This document shows, piece after piece, positions 57,494-64,000 of a DNA stretch of 64,000 bases (position 1 is the first letter of the stretch; every line of letters begins with the position of its first letter). Origin of the DNA: Verrucomicrobia bacterium S94 (GTDB lineage Bacteria; Verrucomicrobiota; Kiritimatiellia; Kiritimatiellales; Pontiellaceae); NCBI GenBank assembly GCA_004299845.1, contig CP036201.1, positions 1,674,001-1,738,000 on the forward strand, in the 5' to 3' direction. Made by a program: the position numbers and the translations under genes. Under the pieces are notes generated by a model. The model saw only the letters and a list, made by a program, of their open reading frames with translations. It searched no databases and was not told the origin of the DNA.

Positions 57494-58509
57494 AAATTAG
57501 GGTAGAACGTGCAGAAGAGCTGCTCGGAAGCGCATCCGAAAAACGAATTCTCGTGGTGGGCGATTTAATGATGGATCGCTTTGTCTATGGCAGCGTCTCC
57601 AGAATTTCCCCCGAAGCCCCGGTTCCGGTGGTTCACGTTTCTCACGAAAAAGCCATGCCCGGCGGAGCCTGCAATGTAGCCTCCAACCTGCTGGCACTCG
57701 GAGGAAAAGCCTCCATGGCCGGTATTATCGGAAAAGACCCAATCGGCCGGGAACTCAGAGATCAGCTTTCAAATAACGGCGTTCTGCTGAATGCTCTCAT
57801 TGAACACGCGGCTCATCCGACCTGCGTAAAAACCCGTATTGTGGCCGATCAGCAGCAGGTGGTCCGGGTGGACCGCGAGGAATACCTGTCGGTTTCCACC
57901 AAGGAGATGGACGATTTCTGCTCCCGCATGGTCAAGGAAATCAACTGTGCCGACGGGGTCATAATCGAGGACTACGGCAAGGGCTCCGTTCAACAGGAAG
58001 TGGTCGATACCATATTGACGGCCGCTCAAAAGAAGGGCATTCCGGTCGGCTATGACCCCAAGGACGGCCACATTCTGAAAATGGAAGGCGTATCGGTTGT
58101 AACACCGAACCGAAAAGAAGCGTTCGGATCTGCCGGCGTTACAGAGTCCAAACCGGCTGACAATCCGCTTGAAGACGAGGCGCTGCTCGAAACCGGACGC
58201 ATTCTCGATGAAAAATGGAAGGCCCGGCACACCCTCATCACTCTCGGCCCACACGGTATGCTGCTGCTCAACCGGGGCGAAAAAGCACAGCATATTCCCA
58301 CCCGCGCCCGCGAAGTGTTTGATGTCTCCGGAGCTGGCGATACCGTAATTGCCACCTATGTCCTCGCCCTCGCCTGCGGAGCCTCCTATCTCGAAGCTGC
58401 AGAGCTCTCCAACTTTGCCGCAGGCGTAGTCGTCGGCAAACTCGGCACCGCCACCTGCACACAATCCGAACTGATCAGCTATATGAAGAAACACGCCGAC
58501 GAGATTTAA
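57490..58509 (+). CDS. D-glycero-beta-D-manno-heptose-7-phosphate kinase
   Basis: A PfkB-family kinase that makes heptose bisphosphate for LPS core. The 339-residue protein shows the PfkB motifs GDLMMDRFVYG, AMPGGACNVASNLLALGG and DVSGAGDTVIATY with the catalytic Asp. The kinase half (HldE/RfaE domain I) stands without the cytidylyltransferase half. The nucleotide-transfer enzyme must lie elsewhere. Confidence 0.92.
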   Translation: MKIRVERAEELLGSASEKRILVVGDLMMDRFVYGSVSRISPEAPVPVVHVSHEKAMPGGACNVASNLLALGGKASMAGIIGKDPIGRELRDQLSNNGVLLNALIEHAAHPTCVKTRIVADQQQVVRVDREEYLSVSTKEMDDFCSRMVKEINCADGVIIEDYGKGSVQQEVVDTILTAAQKKGIPVGYDPKDGHILKMEGVSVVTPNRKEAFGSAGVTESKPADNPLEDEALLETGRILDEKWKARHTLITLGPHGMLLLNRGEKAQHIPTRAREVFDVSGAGDTVIATYVLALACGASYLEAAELSNFAAGVVVGKLGTATCTQSELISYMKKHADEI

Positions 58510-58511
58510 GC

Positions 58512-59396
58512 ATGAAAATCATGATCACCGGAGCCAGCGGACTGCTGGGCCGTGCCTGCGCCGCATCCTTTGCCGATCTCAATCCCGTCACCTGCGCCTG
58601 GAGTCGGGCCAGTAAAAACAACCTCAAACTGGACCTTACTGACTCCAAGGCCATTCGTTCAGCAATGGAGCGGATAAAGCCCGGTTTGATTATACACGCC
58701 GCAGCGGAACGAAAACCTGACATCTGCGAAACCCGGCAGGATCTGACACTGCGGTTAAATGTGGATGCCACCCGGACAATCGCCACCTTCGCCGCGGAAA
58801 CCGGGGCTAAAATGATTTATATTTCCACTGACTATGTGTTCGACGGCTCCCACCCGCCTTATTCCGTGGACGCAGCAACAAATCCGCTCAATTACTACGG
58901 ACAGACCAAACGCACCGGGGAACTGGCAACCCACACCGCTTCGGCCGACCACATCGTTCTGCGTGTTCCGATTCTCTATGGTGAAGTGGAAAACCTCAAA
59001 GAATCCCCGGTCACACTGATGCTGCACAAACTGCTCGATCCGGCACCGGTTGCCGAAGACCACTGGGCGGTGCGTTTCCCGACTTACGTCGGCGATATTG
59101 CTGCAACGCTGCGGAACTGGCTTCCGACCCTCGATAAGGCTTCGGGCATCTATCATTTCAGCGGAAAAGAAGCGCTGACCAAATTTGAAATGCTCAAGAT
59201 CATGGGCGAAGTCCTGCACCTGAGCTCCGAACATCTCTCCGCGAACCTTGAGCCGCCGTCCGGTGCTCCGCGGCCGAAAAACTGCCAGCTGGACATCAGC
59301 AGGCTGGCGGCATGCACGCGCTTGCAGCAGACGCCGTTCCGCGAGAATATCGGACGGATTCTGAAACCGTTTTTGAAAGGAAGCCATTATGAGTAA
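58512..59396 (+). CDS. RmlD-like NAD(P)-dependent sugar reductase (SDR)
   Basis: The 294-residue extended SDR has the nucleotide loop TGASGLLG and the active-site pair YYGQTKRTGE with STDYVFDG before it, as in dTDP-4-dehydrorhamnose reductase. It lies inside the heptose/Kdo operon, 2 bp after the kinase and overlapping kdsB by 8 bp. Rhamnose genes are not nearby, so a sugar reduction in LPS synthesis is inferred. A MAT2B-type regulatory subunit is another option. Confidence 0.8.
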   Translation: MKIMITGASGLLGRACAASFADLNPVTCAWSRASKNNLKLDLTDSKAIRSAMERIKPGLIIHAAAERKPDICETRQDLTLRLNVDATRTIATFAAETGAKMIYISTDYVFDGSHPPYSVDAATNPLNYYGQTKRTGELATHTASADHIVLRVPILYGEVENLKESPVTLMLHKLLDPAPVAEDHWAVRFPTYVGDIAATLRNWLPTLDKASGIYHFSGKEALTKFEMLKIMGEVLHLSSEHLSANLEPPSGAPRPKNCQLDISRLAACTRLQQTPFRENIGRILKPFLKGSHYE

Positions 59397-60132
59397 AATT
59401 GTCGGTGTCATTCCCTCCCGCTGGGGCTCTACCCGCTTCCCGGGTAAAAGCCTCGCCCTGATTTCCGGAAAACCCATGATCCAATGGGTCGTTGAACGCG
59501 TTAAACAGGCGGAAAAACTTGATGCCATCATCGTGGCTACCGATGATCAGCGGATTGCCGACTGCGTCCGCTCATTACATATTCCAGAGGTAACGGTCGC
59601 CATGACCCGCCCTGATCATCCCTCTGGAACCGACCGGATTGCAGAAGCGGTTGAATCACTTGAAATCGATGCCGTAATCAATGTGCAGGGTGATGAGCCG
59701 CTGATTGATCCGAAACTGATTGATGAACTCGCTGAGGTGATCATTTCCAACCAATGGGACATGGCCACGGCCGCCACACCGATTACCGATAAAGCACAGA
59801 TCACCGATCCGTCCGTGGTAAAAGCCCTGTTCAACCGCCACGGTCAGGCGCTCTACTTCTCGCGCGCTGTCGTTCCTCATATCCGCGAACCGAACGAATC
59901 TCCAGCTCACGGGATCTACTGGCGGCATATCGGCATCTACGCCTACCGTCGCGAATATCTGCTCAAACTGGTCAGCGAACCCCCATGCGAACTGGAAAAT
60001 CTTGAGAAGCTTGAACAGCTCCGCGCTCTGGATATGGGATGCCGTATGAAAGTCATCAAAACCGAAGATTTCGGTATCGGTGTCGATGTACCGGAAGATA
60101 TCCCGAAAGCCGAAGCCCTGCTGACCCGGTAA
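59389..60132 (+). CDS. kdsB: CMP-Kdo synthetase (3-deoxy-manno-octulosonate cytidylyltransferase)
   Basis: It activates Kdo with CTP for lipid A-core synthesis. The 247-residue protein begins IPSRWGSTRFPGKSLALI, has the metal loop INVQGDEPLI and the ending FGIGVDVPEDIPKAEAL. It marks the organism as LPS-bearing. Confidence 0.96.
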   Translation: MSKIVGVIPSRWGSTRFPGKSLALISGKPMIQWVVERVKQAEKLDAIIVATDDQRIADCVRSLHIPEVTVAMTRPDHPSGTDRIAEAVESLEIDAVINVQGDEPLIDPKLIDELAEVIISNQWDMATAATPITDKAQITDPSVVKALFNRHGQALYFSRAVVPHIREPNESPAHGIYWRHIGIYAYRREYLLKLVSEPPCELENLEKLEQLRALDMGCRMKVIKTEDFGIGVDVPEDIPKAEALLTR

Positions 60133-60225
60133 ACCCGATACACAGCAGAACCATCAACAATCTGTACGGCACTGATGCGATTTAGCCCCTGCTGATCCGA
60201 CTATGATTTGAAGCATTAAAATCAG

Positions 60226-60253
60226 TTGCCAACGTCTGCCATTTTGCTATCTT
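60226..60253 (+). promoter_or_regulatory. Predicted promoter of tRNA-Leu
   Basis: TTGCCA at 60226-60231 and TATCTT at 60248-60253 with a 16-base spacer. The transcript would start about 12 bases before the tRNA. Confidence 0.45.
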
Positions 60254-60272
60254 CTTTGGCTTTCCACCGCAT

Positions 60273-60357
60273 GCCGGGGTGGCGAAATTGGTAGACGCAG
60301 GGGATTCAAAATCCCCCGACTTCGGTCATATGGGTTCGAGTCCCATCCCCGGCACCA
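60273..60357 (+). tRNA. tRNA-Leu (anticodon CAA)
   Basis: The 85-base gene folds as a class II tRNA. The acceptor stem is GCCGGGG with CCCCGGC. The anticodon stem GGGGA/TCCCC encloses TTCAAAA with CAA, reading UUG. A long variable arm and the GGTTCGAGTCC T arm follow. CCA is encoded. Confidence 0.97.
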
Positions 60358-60376
60358 CTTTCTTCCGCAATATCCG

Positions 60377-61459
60377 CTAAAGCAGTTCGTCGTACGACCC
60401 TTTTTCGCGCAGGGCAACAACCATTTTTTTGATGTCCTGAGCACGGTCTTTCGGGCACACGAGTGTTACCCCTTCGGCCTGAACGACAATCAGGTCTTTC
60501 ACTCCGATCACGGCAGTCAGGTGATCTTTAGAGAGGATAATGTTGTTTTCAGCATCAAGTGTTTCCACCGTTCCGATCGGCGTGTTGCCTTGTGCATCCT
60601 GATCAAAATGGCTCTCGAGTGCCGGCCAGGCACCGACATCGTCCCAATAGAACGTACCGCAGGCCATGACAATATTATCGGCTTTTTCCATCAGAGCATA
60701 ATCAACGGAGATTTTTCCCAGGTTCGGATACGTGGCATCCATACCTTCAATAATTTTTCCATCGGCAGCGTAGCCGGAGAGTGTATTCATCAGTTCGCGC
60801 ATTTCCGGACAATGGGCACCGAATGCTTTTTCCAAGGCAGGAACAGACCAGATAAACATGCCGGAATTCCAGAAAAACTTTCCGGTTTCGAGATATTCAG
60901 CGGCAGTCGCTTCATCCGGTTTTTCGACAAAGCGCGCCGCATTTTTGAACTCCACACCTTCAGCGGTCTGAAAATCTGCACCGGATTCAATATAGCCGAA
61001 ACCAGTCGCGGGATAGGTCGGCCGAATGCCGATCGTAACCAGAATATCGTTCGCTTCGGCAAGGTCCATCCCGCCTTTCAGCGTATTGGAAAAAACGTCA
61101 AGATCACCCATCACCTGATCGGCCGTGAGTACTGCAAAAACGCCGTTTTCATCTTTGGCTTTTACCAGCGCACCACCGCAGGCCACTGCCGCAGCGGTAT
61201 CGCGCCCCACCGGCTCTCCGACAATGTTTTCCGGCGGCAGCAACGGCGCAGCTTCTCGCGTGACATCGACCAGATCGGCATTGGTTACAACAAAAACATT
61301 TTCCGGCGGAACCAACCCTTCCAGACGTTCCACCGCCTGCGCAATCAATGGTTTTTTGCCAACCAGTGCCAACAGCTGTTTCGGATGTTTGGAGGTACTG
61401 AGCGGCCAGAAGCGCTCACCCTTTCCACCTGCCATAATCACTGCATAACGTCCTGCCAT
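60377..61459 (-). CDS. manC: Mannose-1-phosphate guanylyltransferase
   Basis: It makes GDP-mannose from mannose-1-phosphate and GTP. The 360-residue nucleotidyltransferase has AVIMAGGKGERFWPLST near the start, the HPKQLL lysine, ADQVMGD for metal and RFVEKPDEATA. The stand-alone form lacks the isomerase half found in some bifunctional enzymes. It lies 47 bp after trpA on the same strand. Confidence 0.94.
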   Translation of the reverse strand: MAGRYAVIMAGGKGERFWPLSTSKHPKQLLALVGKKPLIAQAVERLEGLVPPENVFVVTNADLVDVTREAAPLLPPENIVGEPVGRDTAAAVACGGALVKAKDENGVFAVLTADQVMGDLDVFSNTLKGGMDLAEANDILVTIGIRPTYPATGFGYIESGADFQTAEGVEFKNAARFVEKPDEATAAEYLETGKFFWNSGMFIWSVPALEKAFGAHCPEMRELMNTLSGYAADGKIIEGMDATYPNLGKISVDYALMEKADNIVMACGTFYWDDVGAWPALESHFDQDAQGNTPIGTVETLDAENNIILSKDHLTAVIGVKDLIVVQAEGVTLVCPKDRAQDIKKMVVALREKGSYDELL

Positions 61460-61506
61460 AATAACTCCGCCTTTTAGTTTCCGGTTTGGATTTCAAGAAA
61501 TGAGAA

Positions 61507-62313
61507 CTAAACTTCTTTTACCGCATCGACCATTGTTTTAACAAAAGCTGCAGCATCAGCCCGGCCTTCAGCAGTGTGCGGATTATGATGAAAAGCATTT
61601 ACAATGGCACTGCCCACCACCACGGCATCAGCCAGTCCGGCAGCTTCACGCGCCTGCTCCGGCGTCCCGATTCCGAATCCAAGCGCGACGGGAAGCTCAG
61701 TATAACTTCTGATCCGCTCTACCAGCGCACCTGCCCCTTCCGCAATGGAATCCTGTACACCGGTCACCCCTTCACGAGACACGCAATAGATAAATCCGTC
61801 AGCCTGTTTAACAATTTTCTGAATCCGATCATCCGGCGTCGTCGGTGTTACCAGCTGAATTCCATTAAGACCGTTTTGTTTCAGTGCCCCTTTATACGGT
61901 TTAGCCTCCTCTTGCGGAAGATCCAGCAGTAGAAAGCCGTCAATGCCGGATTGCGCCGCCATTTCAATGGATTTCCCGAATCCGCGTGCCAGCAGCGGAT
62001 TCATGTAGGCATAAAAGATCATGGGGATTTCAGAGCGCTCACGGATCTTTGAAATACACGCCATAACCCCCTCAAAAGTAGCCCCGGCTTCCAAAGCCCG
62101 GGTGGCAGCCTCCTGGTTCACACGTCCATCAGCCAGCGGGTCGGAAAACGGGAGCCCGAGTTCAACAACATCAACGCCCGCATCTTCAAGACGCAGTACA
62201 ATATCTACGGTGTCCTGCAGGTTTGGATCGCCTGCCGCCAGATAAGCTACAAACCCTTTTTTACCCTGTTTACGGAGATCAGCAAACCGGTGATCAACTC
62301 TGGTTTTTTTCAT
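61507..62313 (-). CDS. trpA: Tryptophan synthase alpha chain
   Basis: It cleaves indole-glycerol phosphate. The 268-residue barrel has VELGLPFSDPLADG (catalytic Glu) and GFLLLDLPQEE (Asp), VTPTTPDDRI and FGIGTPEQA. trpB is not next to it, so the trp genes are scattered. Confidence 0.96.
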   Translation of the reverse strand: MKKTRVDHRFADLRKQGKKGFVAYLAAGDPNLQDTVDIVLRLEDAGVDVVELGLPFSDPLADGRVNQEAATRALEAGATFEGVMACISKIRERSEIPMIFYAYMNPLLARGFGKSIEMAAQSGIDGFLLLDLPQEEAKPYKGALKQNGLNGIQLVTPTTPDDRIQKIVKQADGFIYCVSREGVTGVQDSIAEGAGALVERIRSYTELPVALGFGIGTPEQAREAAGLADAVVVGSAIVNAFHHNPHTAEGRADAAAFVKTMVDAVKEV

Positions 62314-62422
62314 GAAATTTCCTGTTTAAAACTGAATCGTGAATTGTACGGAAATTTCCTGCCAAGGAAAGTCCGCGCCGCGTTTTTCTGACCGGAACCC
62401 TCTCCCTCCGGCAGAACTGGAT

Positions 62423-62876
62423 TTATACAGATTTTTCACATCCGAACCGGTTCCCCCCGCCATGGGCACCGGCATCCATAACATCGATAATACGGCTGTG
62501 CCGTACATCGGGCTCCGGTTTAATATCCGCATAAAAGAATGAGTTCTCCATGGCGGCGATCCTGCGCAGACCGACAAGCTGTGCAGTGTAGCTCCTCAAG
62601 CATTCGGTCATTAGAAGCGAAGTATTGCCCCCGAGTTAAACACGTTCATTTTCATAAATTCAATCCGTGCTTTTACAGGAGAACATCGTTCCCAACAAAC
62701 AGATCCCCTACAGGAATCAGAAACCCCAGGTCTCCCTCCTTACGGATCAGCAAAGTTTTCACCATAAAATGAATGAGCGGCAAAACACAACATCCACCTT
62801 CGATGCAACAGGTTATCGAATTCAACAGGTTCTCCACATGTTCCTTCCGGATGCATAACCGACTCATTCCCAACAA
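62423..62876 (-). pseudogene. exbD-like pseudogene
   Basis: Three different frames on the minus strand carry pieces that match the intact ExbD at 62979-63413: LPLIHFMVKTLLIRKEGDLGF (against LLLIYFMVTASLIKKEADIGF), then PVKARIEFMK (against PVEVLIEITR), and LVGLRRIAAMENSFF...SRIIDVMDAGA (against IAGLKEIAASQKSPFF...RRIIDVMDACA). Stops and shifts between them show decay after a tandem duplication. It lies beyond the terminator of the live operon. Confidence 0.85.
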
Positions 62877-62919
62877 TCTAAACTAAAGAGATACGTCCAG
62901 CGCGAAAAATATATTTACG

Positions 62920-62952
62920 AAAAAAGCCGCCCCGGTTAGTGCGGAGCGACTT
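62920..62952 (-). terminator. Rho-independent terminator after exbD
   Basis: AAGTCGCTCCG pairs with CGGGGCGGCTT over 11 bp (two G-U pairs) on the minus strand, followed by further T. It lies 27 bp after the stop at 62979. Confidence 0.85.
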
Positions 62953-62978
62953 CCAACAACGTACCCTGTTATATAACG

Positions 62979-63413
62979 TTACATCGATTTACTGAAGGTC
63001 AGGCTGTTGACTCCAGCGGCGGCACAGGCGTCCATAACATCAATGATACGGCGATGAAGCGCATCTGCATGCGGCAACACATTCACAAAAAACGGAGATT
63101 TCTGTGATGCAGCGATTTCTTTCAAACCGGCAATCTGTACCACCAGATCCTGCAACTCACGGTCATCATATGAAAAGCGCATGCCTTCCACCTGCACCGT
63201 TCCGTCGCGCGTGATTTCTATCAGCACTTCAACAGGAATTTCCTGCATATCCTCGACCGCCACATTGGCGGGGAGCATAAAGCCGATATCCGCCTCTTTC
63301 TTAATCAGTGACGCCGTCACCATAAAGTAGATGAGCAGCAGGAACACCACGTCAATCAGCGAAGCAATTTCAAGCTTCAGCGGACTTTCTTCATAATGTT
63401 GCATTAAATCCAT
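62979..63413 (-). CDS. ExbD/TolR-type biopolymer transport protein (second of two)
   Basis: The 144-residue protein has one membrane helix (SLIDVVFLLLIYFMVTASL) with the functional Asp near 20, then the periplasmic domain of ExbD/TolR. Together with ExbB it turns proton flow into energy for outer-membrane uptake or envelope work. It starts 5 bp after the other exbD gene. Confidence 0.9.
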   Translation of the reverse strand: MDLMQHYEESPLKLEIASLIDVVFLLLIYFMVTASLIKKEADIGFMLPANVAVEDMQEIPVEVLIEITRDGTVQVEGMRFSYDDRELQDLVVQIAGLKEIAASQKSPFFVNVLPHADALHRRIIDVMDACAAAGVNSLTFSKSM

Positions 63414-63418
63414 GGTGC

Positions 63419-63826
63419 CTACTCCTCAAATACCGAATAGATCAGATCCTGCGCACCGACTTCGGCACACGCAATAGTGATCTTTTCATTAACCTTGTAT
63501 TTCACGTCGCCGTCGGCGCGAATAAGAATGCGCAGGTCGGGATCAGCTTCAAGCCATTGTTCGATCGTTTCCTTGATCTGGTCAATGTCCTTCGGCTCCG
63601 GATCTGCACCGATGAAATATTTTTCATCCTTGGTCACGGAGATCATCAGACGGCCGGTTGTATCCTCCGGCACTTTACCATAAGCGGCCGCAGGAATGTC
63701 GACCTTCGGTTTTTCGTCGATGATCTGTGAGGCGACGATGAAGAAAATCAGGAGCAGGAACACCATGTCGATCATTGGCGACATATCCAGCTCTAGATCT
63801 TCTGAATCTTTCTGTACGAGTTTCAT
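63419..63826 (-). CDS. ExbD/TolR-type biopolymer transport protein (first of two)
   Basis: The 135-residue protein has DMSPMIDMVFLLLIFFIVAS with the membrane Asp near residue 20 and a periplasmic domain ending LRILIRADGDVKY. Two different ExbD proteins in series are common in PVC bacteria and suggest a heteromeric stator. Confidence 0.92.
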   Translation of the reverse strand: MKLVQKDSEDLELDMSPMIDMVFLLLIFFIVASQIIDEKPKVDIPAAAYGKVPEDTTGRLMISVTKDEKYFIGADPEPKDIDQIKETIEQWLEADPDLRILIRADGDVKYKVNEKITIACAEVGAQDLIYSVFEE

Positions 63827-63878
63827 ACCCGATCCCTACCTTCCGGGGGTTGGAAAAAAAGACGATAGAATCGGAGGG

Positions 63879-64000
63879 CTATTCGCCTTCCATTTTCTCC
63901 AGCGTTTCGAGATCCATGAAGCTTACCGGTTCTCTGCCGGTCTGCAGGGCATCAAAGAGATAACCGATGTTACGACCGAGTGTTGCCAGGGTCTTCTGGA
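63879..64000 (-). CDS. MotA/TolQ/ExbB-type proton channel, 3' part only
   Basis: The last 40 codons run from the window edge to TAG at 63881-63879 (KTLATLGRNIGYLFDALQTG, then LETLEKMEGE). They look like the cytoplasmic tail of an ExbB-type protein. The identity rests on the two exbD genes that follow 52 bp downstream. Confidence 0.65.
   Translation of the reverse strand, partial: QKTLATLGRNIGYLFDALQTGREPVSFMDLETLEKMEGE

Overview
The window reads as a chromosomal piece of a Gram-negative, probably marine, polysaccharide-degrading bacterium of the PVC superphylum, most likely Kiritimatiellota. This is inference from gene content, not from a marker-gene search. The signs are a PEP-CTERM sorting signal, giant secreted PPC-repeat protein, a secreted GH86-like glycoside hydrolase, Kdo and heptose (LPS) genes, mevalonate-pathway genes, a split-Soret cytochrome and Tat-exported Fe-S proteins. 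Almost all of the sequence is coding, mostly on the minus strand, in short operons with frequent 4-17 nt overlaps.

Layout. 1-6.7 kb: a secreted giant protein (3' end off the window) with an internal 1209-bp tandem duplication. 7.3-10.5 kb: guaB and nadE. 10.6-12.8 kb: a DUF362 protein and a membrane 4Fe-4S protein. 12.9-15.4 kb: trpE and trpG, split by a small GxxExxY gene flanked by inverted repeats. 15.6-18.6 kb: GH86-like enzyme. 18.7-26.9 kb: phosphomannomutase, hisI, split-Soret cytochrome, hisF, an RNase II-type protein, larC, radC, dut. 27.1-31.7 kb: purN, a sodium symporter, infA, acs. 31.8-35.6 kb: a PilT-type ATPase with a C-terminal extension and a hybrid sensor kinase. 35.8-39.4 kb: a NifU-like scaffold, DUF368, lipA, cytochrome P450. 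39.4-44.0 kb: valS and citramalate synthase around a decayed second GxxExxY element. 44.2-49.8 kb: M48 peptidase, a potassium-channel-like gene and a mevalonate cluster (two GHMP kinases, mvaS, fni). 49.9-55.2 kb: SUI1, CvfB-like, DEAD helicase, queG, a PGM-like metalloenzyme. 55.3-60.1 kb: a PEP-CTERM protein, then a dCMP deaminase/DUF3108/heptose kinase/SDR/kdsB operon. 60.3 kb to the end: tRNA-Leu(CAA), manC, trpA, an exbD pseudogene and an ExbB-ExbD-ExbD transport operon.

How genes work together. manC and the phosphomannomutase give the GDP-mannose route. The heptose kinase and kdsB feed LPS core synthesis. mvaS, mevalonate kinase, a second GHMP kinase and fni form much of the mevalonate route to isoprenoids; HMG-CoA reductase and a clear diphosphomevalonate decarboxylase are not in the window. 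trpE, trpG and trpA are dispersed parts of tryptophan synthesis.

Two things stand out. First, a candidate small mobile element: a GxxExxY gene set almost edge to edge between inverted repeats, present once intact (trpE/trpG) and once decayed (cimA/valS), with a gene-less hairpin of similar design before queG and a lone arm before purN. The arms are made of imperfect 8-9 nt tandem units and sit precisely between genes. Second, six minus-strand genes are each broken by what looks like one missing G in a G-run. In every case adding one G restores a full-length protein of the expected family. This pattern points first to homopolymer errors in the assembly, and the six genes are annotated here as single spans.
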